The notes under the pieces were generated by a model, which searched no databases, was not told the DNA's origin, and was given only the letters and a program-made list of their open reading frames with translations. From NCBI RefSeq assembly GCF_900107105.1, contig NZ_FNOT01000008.1:1-64000 (forward strand): a stretch of 64,000 bases of DNA. The letters run 5' to 3'. The translations under genes and the position numbers were made by a program. This document shows, piece after piece, positions 42,233-50,383 of the stretch. Source of the stretch: Geodermatophilus africanus. Lineage in GTDB: Bacteria; Actinomycetota; Actinomycetes; Mycobacteriales; Geodermatophilaceae. How positions within the stretch are numbered: the first letter of the stretch is position 1; the number at the start of each line of letters is the position of its first letter.

Positions 42233-43516
42233 ATGACCCAGACCGCACCATCGGCGTCTGCCGCACCCCCGGACGACGTCGTCCCCGGTCAGGAGATCTT
42301 CACGCCGGAGTTCCGCGCCGACCCCTACCCCGTCTACGCCCGGCTGCGCGCCGAGCGGCCGGTGGTGAAGGTGCGGACGCCGCGCTTCGACTCGTTCCTG
42401 GTCACCCGCTACGACGACGCGCGGCAGGCGCTGTCGGACCCGCGGCTGTCCAAGGACCTGTACCGCGCCGGAGACACCTACCTGGCGGTGTTCGGCGAGA
42501 AGGCGCGGCAGATCAACACCAACATGCTGAACTCCGACCCGCCCGAGCACAGCCGGCTGCGCCGGCTGGTGACCCAGGCGTTCACCCCGCGGCGGATCGA
42601 GGCGATGCGGCCGCGGGTGGAGGAGATCGTCGAGGGCCTCCTGGACCGCATGGCGCCGCACGGGCGGACCGAGTTCGTCGACGAGTTCGCGCTCCGGCTG
42701 CCGCTGGCGGTCATCGGCGACCTGCTCGGCATCCCCGAGGCCGACCACGAGGAGATCCTGGCCGGCACCCAGGTCATCCGGACCGTCGGCACCGGCGGGC
42801 GCAGCCCGCAGGAGGACCGGGCCGCCATCGGGCAGGCCCAGGAGCGGCTGCACGCCTACTTCACCGGTCTGGTCGCCGCCAAGCGCCAGGAGCCCGGCGA
42901 GGACCTGGTGAGTGCGCTCATCGCCGCGCGCGACGGCGACGGCCGGCTGTCGGAGGCGGAGCTGGTCAGCACCTGCTTCCTGCTGCTGTTCGCCGGCTAC
43001 CAGACCACCTCGGACTTCCTGGGCAACGCCGTGGTCGCGCTGCTGACCCACCCCGAGGAGATGGCCAAGCTGCTGGCCGACCCGGACCTGCTGCCCGACG
43101 CCGTGGAGGAGCTGCTGCGCTTCGACGGGTCGGTGCCGGTGTCGAGCTTCCGGTTCGCGACCGAGGACCTGGAGATCGGCGGGGTGCCCATCCCGGCGGG
43201 CTCGATCGTCACGATCGTGCTCAGCTCCGCCAACCACGACCCGGCGCTGACCCAGGACCCCGACGCGCTCGACCTCACCCGCGGGGACACCCCGCACATG
43301 TCCTTCGGGCACGGCGTCCACTACTGCCTGGGCACCGCCCTGGCCCGCCTGGAGGCGACGACGGCGCTGCGCCGGATCCTCGTCCGCCTGCCCGACCTGC
43401 GCCTCGACGTCCCCGTCGAGGACCTGCAGTGGCTCCCGGCTGCCTCGGCCTTCCGAGGGCTGCTCGAGCTTCCGCTCCGCTTCACCCCCACTCCCACCGA
43501 AGGAGGCCCCCGATGA
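42233..43516 (+). CDS. Cytochrome P450
   Basis: A 427-residue bacterial P450, probably a tailoring oxidase of the polyketide. The heme-binding loop FGHGVHYCLGTALARLE (Cys near 364) and ExxR (EELLRFD) are normal. The I-helix motif, usually A-G-x-Glu/Asp-Thr-Thr, reads AGYQTTSD, with Gln in the acid position, which can alter proton delivery to bound oxygen. ATG start with CAGGGAGACGAC upstream; 67 bp after the flavoprotein gene and a 4-bp overlap with the cyclase gene downstream. Confidence 0.95.
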   Translation: MTQTAPSASAAPPDDVVPGQEIFTPEFRADPYPVYARLRAERPVVKVRTPRFDSFLVTRYDDARQALSDPRLSKDLYRAGDTYLAVFGEKARQINTNMLNSDPPEHSRLRRLVTQAFTPRRIEAMRPRVEEIVEGLLDRMAPHGRTEFVDEFALRLPLAVIGDLLGIPEADHEEILAGTQVIRTVGTGGRSPQEDRAAIGQAQERLHAYFTGLVAAKRQEPGEDLVSALIAARDGDGRLSEAELVSTCFLLLFAGYQTTSDFLGNAVVALLTHPEEMAKLLADPDLLPDAVEELLRFDGSVPVSSFRFATEDLEIGGVPIPAGSIVTIVLSSANHDPALTQDPDALDLTRGDTPHMSFGHGVHYCLGTALARLEATTALRRILVRLPDLRLDVPVEDLQWLPAASAFRGLLELPLRFTPTPTEGGPR

Positions 43517-44355
43517 CCCAGACGACACCCTCGGCCAACCCCGAGGCCACTCCCTCGGCCGACCCCGCGGCCGACGCCTCGACGACCCCCACGGAACCGC
43601 CCTGGGCGAACGACACCGTCGAGTTCGCGAACACCTCCTCGGCGCCTGCGACCTGGTACGGGGGCACCTGGCGCCCGTTCCGCAACGTCATCGTCTGCCG
43701 GATGGTCCCCGGCAGCGAGGACAAGGTCGGGCCGGTGTTCGCCTACTACGACCGGACCACCCGGCCGCAGGACCTCGGCGTCGTCGGCCGTGTCCTGCTC
43801 TCGTACGAGGGCCTCTACCTGCACGTCATCGAGCGCAAGGAGGACCCGGAGGTCTCCGGCCAGCGCCGCGGCCTGCCGGCGTTCCAGGCGATCGCCGAGG
43901 CCATCGCCCCCTACGTGACGCCCTACCCGAGCTACTGGCAGAACCCGTCGCACTCGGTGGCGAAGCACTTCTACACGTGGGTGCCCGAGGGCGAGGTCTC
44001 CCTCGACCGGGAGATGACCGTCATCGTCCAGCGGATGAAGCCGGGCACCGAGGAGGACATCGCCCGGGTGTTCGCCGAGTCCGACGCGGGTGGGCTGCCG
44101 ACGGAGACCGGCGTCACCGGCCGTTGGCTGTACTCGATGGAGGACGTGTTCGTGCACCTCCTCGAGCAGGACCGGGTCAAGGCCGCGGCCGTGCGGGAGA
44201 ACCACGAGTCGATGCGGCCGGCCTTCGCGAAGGTCATGGCGAACCTCGCCCCCTACGTCAGCCCGTACCGCCCGGAGACGTGGCAGAGCCCGCGCGACTC
44301 GGTGGCCCGGGTGTTCCACCGCTGGACGGCTCCGGACTGGAAGCCGGAGGCCTGA
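43513..44355 (+). CDS. Double-domain TcmI-family polyketide cyclase
   Basis: A 280-residue protein with a disordered Thr/Pro-rich start and two TcmI-type cyclase domains: FRNVIVCRMVPGSEDKVGPV to HSVAKHFYTW (about 58-158) and EMTVIVQRMKPGTEEDIARV to RDSVARVFHRW (about 168-275). Each resembles the single-domain protein at 30050-30376. Two-domain cyclases could close the last rings of a pentangular-type scaffold; this is inference from family. Confidence 0.9.
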   Translation: MTQTTPSANPEATPSADPAADASTTPTEPPWANDTVEFANTSSAPATWYGGTWRPFRNVIVCRMVPGSEDKVGPVFAYYDRTTRPQDLGVVGRVLLSYEGLYLHVIERKEDPEVSGQRRGLPAFQAIAEAIAPYVTPYPSYWQNPSHSVAKHFYTWVPEGEVSLDREMTVIVQRMKPGTEEDIARVFAESDAGGLPTETGVTGRWLYSMEDVFVHLLEQDRVKAAAVRENHESMRPAFAKVMANLAPYVSPYRPETWQSPRDSVARVFHRWTAPDWKPEA

Positions 44356-44357
44356 CG

Positions 44358-44789
44358 GTGAGTCTGCGAGGGTTCTCGACGCTCATCTTCCTGGTGGACG
44401 ACGTGGCCGCGGCCACGGACTGGTACACCGACCTTCTCGGCCACGCGCCCGTCTTCACCCGGCCCGGGCCGGGTGGAGGCGTCACGTACGCCAAGTTCCT
44501 CATCGGTGACCACCAGGGCGAGCTGGCCCTCGCAGACGGCACCCGGGCTCCCGTGGGTAGGGCGGCCGGGCCGGGCGGCGCGATCGCGCACTGGCGCGTC
44601 GATGACTTCGAGGCCACCTTCACGCGTCTGAAGGCGATGGGGGCGGAGGAGTACACGCCGGCCACGGCACACGGGCCGTTCGTCACCGCGGTCGTCGTCG
44701 ACCCCTTCGGCAACCTGCTCGGCCTGCAGGGGCGCGCGGCCACACCGCACTTCACCGACGACTACCACGCCGTCACCACGGCGAACTGA
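44358..44789 (+). CDS. VOC-family protein (glyoxalase/dioxygenase-like)
   Basis: A 143-residue vicinal-oxygen-chelate protein with two beta-alpha-beta-beta-beta modules: STLIFLVDDVAAATDWYTDLLG and GGAIAHWRVDDFEATFTRL, ending VVDPFGNLLGLQG. Members may bind metal and modify or sequester products, for example as self-resistance proteins. GTG start 2 bp after the cyclase stop. Last gene of the cluster, followed by a strong hairpin. Confidence 0.85.
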   Translation: MSLRGFSTLIFLVDDVAAATDWYTDLLGHAPVFTRPGPGGGVTYAKFLIGDHQGELALADGTRAPVGRAAGPGGAIAHWRVDDFEATFTRLKAMGAEEYTPATAHGPFVTAVVVDPFGNLLGLQGRAATPHFTDDYHAVTTAN

Positions 44790-44800
44790 CCGCGGACGGT

Positions 44801-44835
44801 GGTGGCCGGCCCGGATGCATCCCGGGCCGGCCACC
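44801..44835 (+). terminator. Terminator hairpin of the polyketide cluster
   Basis: GGTGGCCGGCCCGG (44801-44814) is perfectly inverted at 44822-44835 around a 7-base loop, 11 bp after the last stop codon. Strong GC stem without T-run; natural end of the 30050-44789 transcript. Confidence 0.85.
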
Positions 44836-45033
44836 GGCTCGCGCATGCTGGCTACCGTGACGGCGTAGGTTGCAGCCACACGCGTCAACGCGGACACCAT
44901 TCGTCACCGACTGGGGGGATCGAGCCGAGCGCGTCCCAACCGGAGCCTTAGTCCGCATGAGCCGGCGGAGAACCCCCGACGCGGCAAGGGGCGCCCCTGT
45001 CTTCCCCATCCGCAATTTTCTTTTGCGAGCACC
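44836..45033 (+). other. Noncoding block cut by IS630, possibly a leader RNA
   Basis: This 198-bp block lies between the cluster terminator and the insertion sequence. It can pair GTGACG (44857-44862) with CGTCAC (44902-44907), has GC-rich repeats GGGGGG/CCCCC (44913-44975) and the palindrome AGGGGCGCCCCT, and ends in an unusually AT-rich CGCAATTTTCTTTTGCG (45011-45027). The density of short pairings resembles a 5' leader or riboswitch that has lost its gene, but I could not match it to a known class. Confidence 0.3.
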
Positions 45034-45036
45034 TGC

Positions 45037-46205
45037 TAGTGCTCCGTCGCGGTGCTTCTTGATGTGATCTCACGGCCAGGGTGACCATTTCTCATGGCCG
45101 CGCTCGTGCGGGTGGTGCAGGTTCCCGACGCCGATCGGCGGGAGCTGCAGCGACGTGCTCGGGACAAGGGCGCACCGGCGCGGGTGGTGGAGCGGGCCCG
45201 GATCGTGCTGCTGGCCGCGGATGAGGTGCCGGGCAAGCAGATCGCCACGCTGGTCGGCTGCGCCGAGGGCACGGTGGTCACCTGGCGCGGCCGCTACGCC
45301 GAGCACGGGCTGGCCGGGCTGGAGGACCTGCCGCGGCCGGGCTCGCCCTCCCCGCTGCCGGAGGCCCTGCGGGATCGGGTGCTGGAGCTGACCCTCACCG
45401 CACCGCCGACCCAGTTCGGCGCCACCCACTGGTCCTCCCGCCTGCTGGCCGCGGCGCTGGCCGGCGAGGGGACGCCGATCTCGCACGCCACCATCGCTCG
45501 GATCTGGCATCGCTTCGGCGTGCAGCCGTGGCGGGCCGAGACGTTCAAGTTCTCCACCGACCCCGAACTGGAAGCCAAGATCCGCGACGTGGTCGGGCTG
45601 TATCTGGCTCCGCCGGAGCAGGCGGTGGTGCTCTGCGTCGACGAGAAGCCGCAGCTGCAGGCACTGGAGCGCACCGCGCCGACGCTGCCCGTGCGGCCGG
45701 GGCATCCGCAGGCGGCCAGCTTCGACTACGTCCGGCACGGCACCACCACGCTGTTCGCCGCGCTGGAGGTGGCCACCGGGCGGGTCACCGACGCCTGCAC
45801 CGAGCGGCACCGCCACCAGGAGTTCCTCGGCTTCCTCAAGCAGGTCGCCGCCGCCTACCCCCGCCGGGAGCTGCACGTGGTGGTCGACAACTACGCCACC
45901 CACAAGCACCCGGCGGTGCGGGCCTGGCTCAAGGGTCATCCGCGGGTGACGCTGCATTTCACTCCGACCTCGGGGTCCTGGCTGAACCTGGTCGAGGCGT
46001 TCTTCTCGATCATCACCCGCCAGGCCCTGCGCCGCGGCAACTTCCCCACCGTCGCCGACCTCATCGCCGCCATCGGCCGGTTCATCGATGCCTGGAACGA
46101 CCGCTGCGCGCCCTTCACCTGGACCAAGGACCCCGACACCGTCATCGCCGAAGCCATCGACCCGCGGCACCGCAAGGCGCCAACGACGTCAGATACGGAG
46201 CACTA
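45037..46205 (+). mobile_element. IS630-family insertion sequence
   Basis: A complete element bounded by the inverted repeats GTGCTCCGT (45039-45047) and ACGGAGCAC (46195-46203), each flanked by TA (45037-45038 and 46204-46205), the 2-bp target duplication typical of IS630/Tc1-mariner elements. The repeat extends to 14 bp if TGC/GCA outside TA is counted. It carries one transposase gene and lies just after the polyketide cluster. Confidence 0.92.
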
Positions 46206-46206
46206 G
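45094..46206 (+). CDS. IS630-family transposase
   Basis: A 370-residue DDE transposase. The N-terminal helix-turn-helix region (LAADEVPGKQIATLVGCAEG, about 45-65) binds the ends, and the catalytic triad is visible as Asp in LCVDEKPQLQ, Asp in HVVVDNYATHKH and Glu in SGSWLNLVEAFFS. One intact frame, so the element may still be active. Its stop codon TAG is formed by the TA target duplication plus the first G of flanking DNA (46204-46206), so termination depends on the insertion site. Confidence 0.95.
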   Translation: MAALVRVVQVPDADRRELQRRARDKGAPARVVERARIVLLAADEVPGKQIATLVGCAEGTVVTWRGRYAEHGLAGLEDLPRPGSPSPLPEALRDRVLELTLTAPPTQFGATHWSSRLLAAALAGEGTPISHATIARIWHRFGVQPWRAETFKFSTDPELEAKIRDVVGLYLAPPEQAVVLCVDEKPQLQALERTAPTLPVRPGHPQAASFDYVRHGTTTLFAALEVATGRVTDACTERHRHQEFLGFLKQVAAAYPRRELHVVVDNYATHKHPAVRAWLKGHPRVTLHFTPTSGSWLNLVEAFFSIITRQALRRGNFPTVADLIAAIGRFIDAWNDRCAPFTWTKDPDTVIAEAIDPRHRKAPTTSDTEH

Positions 46207-46229
46207 CACTACAACCGAGACCAGACAAC

Positions 46230-46263
46230 GCACGACCCCGCCAGGCTAGCGGCGGGGTCGTGC
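46230..46263. terminator. 13-bp perfect hairpin just outside the IS right end
   Basis: GCACGACCCCGCC (46230-46242) is inverted perfectly at 46251-46263 around AGGCTAGC. It is 24 bp past the transposase stop and could terminate its transcript, although it belongs to flanking DNA. Confidence 0.7.
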
Positions 46264-46849
46264 CGTGCTGGCTAATCCATGCGCAACCGGTGGGGCTCTG
46301 CGCAGCGAATCAAAGTTCCACTAGCAACTCATCCCTTCATCTCGCCAGTTTGATGAGCCTTCACTTCTGCCCGCAGTTACTCCGGGTCTGCTCGGGAAGC
46401 GAAGTGCTTCACCAGTACGGCTATCAGCAAAGCTGCCACAGCGGGACTGGCAGCGACGCACAATGCAGAGATGACCGCAGATGACGATGCCAGGTTTATA
46501 CCCGACAAGGCAACCGAAATGAGGTTGCCGTCGTAGCGGTAGGCCCAGCTGATGTCAGCAACTCAACGTAATTGACCGGCACCGCCGGCCGACCCCGGCG
46601 CTCGGATGCGGGCCGAGTCGCCGGCAGGTCGCAGACGCGAGGAAGCGGCCATGCGCATCGAGGACTGGGTCCTCGAGCGGGACGAGGTGGTGAGCCGGAG
46701 TCACGGGATCGAGCCCCGCGTCCCCTGCACCAACCGGGACAGCGAGCGTCCTGCGGCCCCGGTGGTCGCACACGGTGAGCTGACGAGCGCGCGTCCTGGC
46801 GTGTCGGCGGCCTGTCGCCGAGCAGTTGGAACCGAGTCGGCCGCGGCGA
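46264..46849. other. Lower-GC accessory stretch with one membrane-protein remnant
   Basis: The DNA from about 46290 to 46560 is visibly richer in A and T than the rest of the window, pointing to foreign origin. The only protein-like segment is the minus-strand fragment at 46377-46561. From 46600 GC rises again; a weak frame starting MRIEDWVLERDEVV (46651) is not convincing as a gene. No RNA gene seen. Confidence 0.5.
46377..46561 (-). pseudogene. C-terminal fragment of a small membrane protein
   Basis: Minus-strand frame ending TAA at 46377-46379 encodes SWAYRYDGNLISVALSG, a hydrophobic segment SALCVAASPAVAALLIAVLV and a charged end KHFASRADPE. An in-frame TGA just upstream and the absence of an ATG or GTG leave it without a normal start. 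It looks like the tail of a membrane protein whose front part was lost, perhaps during the IS insertion history of this region. Confidence 0.35.
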
Positions 46850-46878
46850 TTGTCACGGAATGGTCACGGCCCTACGTT
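46850..46878 (+). promoter_or_regulatory. Sigma-70-type promoter of the riboswitch-transglycosylase gene
   Basis: TTGTCA (46850-46855) and TACGTT (46873-46878) are separated by 17 bp, the optimal spacing. Transcription would begin near 46885, upstream of the c-di-AMP riboswitch. Confidence 0.6.
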
Positions 46879-46921
46879 TCCCTGCGTCCGGCCGGTCGGC
46901 ACCTCCCCGCCCGGGGAACCC

Positions 46922-47085
46922 GCGTCGGATGCCGCCGAGTCGCACCCCGCGTGGGTGCGAGCCGGGGACCCACCTTGTACCACCGGGGTGAGTCCCGCTC
47001 CCGGACACCTCCAGGGGCGGGTAGGGCCCTCCCAGCCCGAACCCGTCAGCTCACCCGGTAGGCGGCCAGGGGAGAACGGAGATCC
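46922..47085 (+). promoter_or_regulatory. c-di-AMP (ydaO-yuaA) riboswitch
   Basis: The leader of the transglycosylase gene carries the conserved blocks of this riboswitch in order: GCCGCCGAGTC, GAGCCGGGGACCCACC (46969-46984), CCGGGGTGAGTCCCG, GGGTAGGGC, and CCGAACCCGTCAGCTCACCC followed by GGTAGGCGGC. In actinobacteria the class typically precedes genes for secreted cell-wall hydrolases, including resuscitation-promoting factors, and c-di-AMP binding turns expression down. Boundaries are approximate. Confidence 0.88.
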
Positions 47086-47093
47086 ACCGCGCC

Positions 47094-47111
47094 CGGGGCC
47101 TCGGAGCCCCG
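47094..47111 (+). terminator. Hairpin in the riboswitch expression platform
   Basis: CGGGGC (47094-47099) pairs with GCCCCG (47106-47111) directly after the aptamer, with more GC-rich pairing possible up to 47160. It is a candidate for the switch-controlled terminator. Confidence 0.4.
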
Positions 47112-47342
47112 CGCCCGCAGGCCTGGGACGGCCGCGTTCCCGCCTGCCTTCCTGCCAGGACCAGCCACCGCACGACACCCGGCAGCCGGACCGAGCCCGT
47201 CGTCCGGCCGGTGCCGCGCGCCCGGCTGCCGACCCTGCACGTCCAGGCCTCGTGCCGCAGCTCGCCCCGTACGACCCGCCACCGGCGCCGCCGGCCATCG
47301 GCGCGCGCCCTCCGCAGATCGCACCCAGGAGGAACTGCCCTC

Positions 47343-47900
47343 ATGCACGCACGCACCCGCCGCGCCCTGCACCTGCTGACCGCCACGGGCGCCATGACCC
47401 TCACGCTGACCTTCGCCGGGCAGTCGCTCGCCCAGGCCGACGAGCACGGACCGGACCGCGACCGCTCGTCGTCGTGGGACGGCCAGCGGGGGGACGGCGA
47501 CCGCTCGCGGGACGACGCCGCGGCGCCGGCCCCCGCACCCCCACCCGCCCCCGCACCTGCACCTGCACCGGAGCCCGCGCCGGCCCCTGCGCCCGCACCC
47601 ACCGGCACCGGGACGCAGGCCTACAAGGACTACGCGGCGGCCCAGGTCGGGGGCGGCGCCCAGTTCGACTGCCTCGACGCGCTGTGGCAGGCCGAGAGCG
47701 GTTGGCGGCCCACCGCGCAGAACCCGACGAGCACTGCCTACGGCATCGCCCAGTTCCTGAACGCGACCTGGGCCAGCACCGGCATCGCCAAGACGTCGGA
47801 CCCGTTCCAGCAGATCGACGCAGGGCTGATCTACATCGAGGAGCGCTACGGCTCCCCGTGCGCGGCCTGGGCCTTCCACCAGGCCAACAACTGGTACTGA
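47343..47900 (+). CDS. Secreted transglycosylase, Rpf/SLT-like
   Basis: A 185-residue exported peptidoglycan lytic enzyme. A signal peptide (RRALHLLTATGAMTLTLTFAGQSLAQA, 5-31) is followed by a charged linker, a Pro-Ala repeat region (about 60-90) that would span the wall, and a C-terminal lysozyme-like domain: ALWQAESGWRPTAQNPTSTA with the catalytic Glu, YGIAQFLNATWAST, and ending AAWAFHQANNWY. AGGAGG lies 10 bp before the ATG. Control by the upstream c-di-AMP riboswitch links wall remodelling to second-messenger level. Confidence 0.9.
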   Translation: MHARTRRALHLLTATGAMTLTLTFAGQSLAQADEHGPDRDRSSSWDGQRGDGDRSRDDAAAPAPAPPPAPAPAPAPEPAPAPAPAPTGTGTQAYKDYAAAQVGGGAQFDCLDALWQAESGWRPTAQNPTSTAYGIAQFLNATWASTGIAKTSDPFQQIDAGLIYIEERYGSPCAAWAFHQANNWY

Positions 47901-47912
47901 CGCCTCCGCGCG

Positions 47913-47945
47913 CCCCGGCGTCCTGCAGCGCGCGGGACGCCGGGG
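47913..47945 (+). terminator. Terminator of the transglycosylase gene
   Basis: CCCCGGCGTCC (47913-47923) and GGACGCCGGGG (47935-47945) form a perfect 11-bp stem 12 bp after the stop codon. Confidence 0.85.
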
Positions 47946-47972
47946 CCCGCCCACCGGCAGCGCCGGTCACCG

Positions 47973-48036
47973 AGCGGCCCCCTCCAGGGCACCGCCCGAG
48001 CCCGCGAGGGGTGGGGAGGAGGGGGTCCTCCCTCAG
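47973..48036 (-). terminator. Terminator-like repeat starting inside the LLM stop codon
   Basis: Minus-strand sequence TGAGGGAGGACCCCCTCCTC begins with the stop codon of the flavin-dependent oxidoreductase. The 64-bp element is about 90 percent identical to 26673-26736 and ends in the same GGGGGCCGCT, while the flanking genes are unrelated, so this is a dispersed element. Confidence 0.65.
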
Positions 48037-49022
48037 GCGGCGACGGACTCCATGGCCTCCGCGGTGAGCTCGACCGACCGCAGCCGGCCCTCCTCCCCGG
48101 GGAACTGGTGGGCGACGATCAGCTCGTCGGCGTCGGCCTCGCGCGCGAAGCCGGTGAGGTACTCGCGCACCTCGGCCGCGGTGCCGACGGCGGTGTGGGT
48201 GAGCATCGTGTCGACGTGCAGCCCGGCGCCGCCGTCGAGCAGCAGCTGCGCCTCGTCGTCGGACAACTGCCGCCCCCGGCCGAACAGGCCGACGGCCAGC
48301 CGCCGCCGGGCCGCGGCGAACGCCTCCTCCGCCGCCTCGCGGGTGTCGGCCGCCACCGCGTTGACCCCGGCGATCACGTACGGCCGGTCGAGCTGCGCCG
48401 ACGGCTGGAACTCTCGCCGGTAGGCCTCGACCGCGGGCTGCAGCATCGCCGGCGCGAAGTGCGAGGCGAACGCGTAGGGCAGGCCCAGCGCGGCGGCGAG
48501 CGTCGCGCCGAACATCGACGAGCCCAAGACGTACAGCGGCACGTCCGAGCCCTTGCCCGGGACGGCGTCGACGCCGGGCACCCGGGTCTCGCCGGTCAGG
48601 TAGCCCTGCAGCTCCAGCACGTCCTGCGGGAAGCGGTCGGCCGAGCGCGCGTCGCGGCGCAACGCGTACATCGTGTTCTGGTCCGAGCCCGGCGCGCGGC
48701 CCAGCCCCAGGTCGATCCGCCCGGGGTGCACCGCCTCGAGGGTGCCGAACTGCTCGGCGATGGTCAGCGGCGAGTGGTTGGGCAGCATGACCCCGCCGGC
48801 ACCCAGCCGGATGGCCGACGTGTGCGCGCCGACGTGCGCGATCAGCACGCTCGTCGCCGACGAGGCGATCGACGGCATGTTGTGGTGCTCGGCGTACCAG
48901 ACCCGGCGGTAGCCGGACTGCTCCGCGCGCTGGGCCAGCGCGACGCTCGCGGCGATGCTCTCGCCCGGCGTCTGACCTCTCGAGATCGGCGCCAGGTCGA
49001 GGACGGACAACGGGATGCTCAT
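48033..49022 (-). CDS. LLM-class flavin-dependent oxidoreductase (MsnO8-like)
   Basis: A 329-residue luciferase-like monooxygenase that uses FMNH2 from a separate reductase. The TIM-barrel start [36 protein letters not shown] (about 47-63), [17 protein letters not shown] and [14 protein letters not shown] are characteristic of the single-chain MsnO8-like group. ATG 49022 is chosen because the conserved protein begins there. No reductase partner is adjacent. Confidence 0.92.
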   Translation of the reverse strand: MSIPLSVLDLAPISRGQTPGESIAASVALAQRAEQSGYRRVWYAEHHNMPSIASSATSVLIAHVGAHTSAIRLGAGGVMLPNHSPLTIAEQFGTLEAVHPGRIDLGLGRAPGSDQNTMYALRRDARSADRFPQDVLELQGYLTGETRVPGVDAVPGKGSDVPLYVLGSSMFGATLAAALGLPYAFASHFAPAMLQPAVEAYRREFQPSAQLDRPYVIAGVNAVAADTREAAEEAFAAARRRLAVGLFGRGRQLSDDEAQLLLDGGAGLHVDTMLTHTAVGTAAEVREYLTGFAREADADELIVAHQFPGEEGRLRSVELTAEAMESVAA

Positions 49023-49159
49023 GTGCGCGATACCTCTCGACTGTGTTGTCCTGCGCAACCACCGACGTCCCGCCGTCCTTCCCTCCCCCCGACGGGTGAG
49101 GGGACTCCAACTCCCGTTCCGGACGGTCGATGACCGTCCGGGACGAGAGGAGGCCGCCC

Positions 49160-50383
49160 ATGCGCAGGAAGCGAACGGCTGCCGACCAGCAGATCGCCGA
49201 CCTGCTGGTGACCGCGAAGAAGTCGCTGGACCTCAGTGTCGCCTTCCTCAGCCGCCTGGACGGCACCACCCAACACCTGGAGGTCGTCGAGACCTCGGTG
49301 CCGGTGCTGGTCCAGGAGGGCGCCAAGGTGCGCCAGGACACCTCGTTCTGCCAGGCCATCCTCGACGGCAGGCTGCCCGCCGTCATCCCCGACGTGAAGA
49401 AGTACCCCGAGGCCATGAAGCTGCCCTCGGCGCGCATCCCGCGCATCCGCAGCTACGTTTCCACCCCGGTGCACCTGTCCGACGGCAGCCTCTACGGCAC
49501 CTTCTGCGCGTTCGGATTCCGGTCGGACAAGGAGCTCGGCAAGCGCGACGAGGCGCTGATGAAGGTGCTCGCCTCCGCGGCGGCCGTCATCGTCGAGCCC
49601 GAGGTCCGCGACCAGGAACGGCGCACCGAGATCGAGGGCCGGCTCGACCCGGTCGTCGCCGACGGCGGCCCCGTCGTCCTGCTGCAGCCGATCGTCGACC
49701 TCGCCACCGGCGGCCGGGTGGGCGCCGAGGCGCTCTCCCGCTTCCCCGCCGAGTGGGGCCGCACGCCCGACGTCGTCTTCGCCGAGGCGCACAGCGTCGG
49801 CATGGGCCACGACCTGGAGCTGCAGGCCCTCGAGCGCGCCGCCGAGCACCTCGACCGCGTCGGCGGCTACGTGGCGATGAACGTCTCACCGGCCACCGTG
49901 CTCACCCCCGCGTGCGGGGAGCTGCTGGGCCGGCTGCCGCTGGAGCGCGTCGTCCTGGAGCTCACCGAGCACGACGAGGTCGAGGACTACGACGTCCTGC
50001 TCGCCACCCTGGCGCCGTTCCGCGCCGCCGGGCTGCGGCTGGCCATCGACGACGTCGGGGCCGGCTTCTCCAGCCTGCGGCACATCGTGGTGACCTCCCC
50101 CGACGTCATCAAGCTCGACCGCAGCATCGCCGCCGGCGTGGCCGACGACCACGTGCTCGCCACCCTGGTCGGCTCGCTGGTCACCTTCGCGCACGGCTCC
50201 GGCGCGCGGGTGGTCGCCGAGGGCGTGGAGACGGCGGACGACGCCGCGGCGCTGCGGGCGCTGGGTGTCGACTACGGCCAGGGCTGGCACTTCGGCCGGC
50301 CGGGCCCGCCCGAGGCGCTCGCCGTCCCGATGCCGCGGACGCCGGCCGACGACGCGGCCCCGGAGCCGGTGCTCAGCCGCTGA
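49160..50383 (+). CDS. GAF-EAL c-di-GMP phosphodiesterase
   Basis: A 407-residue soluble protein with an N-terminal GAF sensor domain (about 10-160; [33 protein letters not shown]) and an EAL domain. The catalytic residues are all present: GAEALSRF (EAL), [39 protein letters not shown] and GQGWHFGRP, so it should linearise c-di-GMP. GAGAGGAGG lies about 7 bp before the ATG at 49160. A broken paralog is at 25565-26661. The gene converges on the reductase-like gene with an 11-bp overlap of 3' ends. Confidence 0.93.
   Translation: MRRKRTAADQQIADLLVTAKKSLDLSVAFLSRLDGTTQHLEVVETSVPVLVQEGAKVRQDTSFCQAILDGRLPAVIPDVKKYPEAMKLPSARIPRIRSYVSTPVHLSDGSLYGTFCAFGFRSDKELGKRDEALMKVLASAAAVIVEPEVRDQERRTEIEGRLDPVVADGGPVVLLQPIVDLATGGRVGAEALSRFPAEWGRTPDVVFAEAHSVGMGHDLELQALERAAEHLDRVGGYVAMNVSPATVLTPACGELLGRLPLERVVLELTEHDEVEDYDVLLATLAPFRAAGLRLAIDDVGAGFSSLRHIVVTSPDVIKLDRSIAAGVADDHVLATLVGSLVTFAHGSGARVVAEGVETADDAAALRALGVDYGQGWHFGRPGPPEALAVPMPRTPADDAAPEPVLSR

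Noticed and set aside
30050-44789. Simple orthologue of the Streptomyces whiE spore-pigment cluster
   Set aside because: The cupin, KS pair, ACP and aromatase fit, but the carboxylase genes, triple-ABM flavoprotein, serine-less acyltransferase, P450 and double cyclase go beyond whiE. Relationship is possible, identity is not supported.
44857-44990. Second c-di-AMP riboswitch before the IS element
   Set aside because: It has GAGCCG and CCGGAGCC pieces but lacks the GGGGACCCA and GAACCCGTCAGCT blocks seen in the true riboswitch at 46922-47085.
46606-47061. Small gene starting MRIEDWVLERDEVV upstream of the transglycosylase
   Set aside because: The frame runs through the promoter and the riboswitch aptamer, its later residues are low complexity, and there is no clear ribosome site at a suitable distance.
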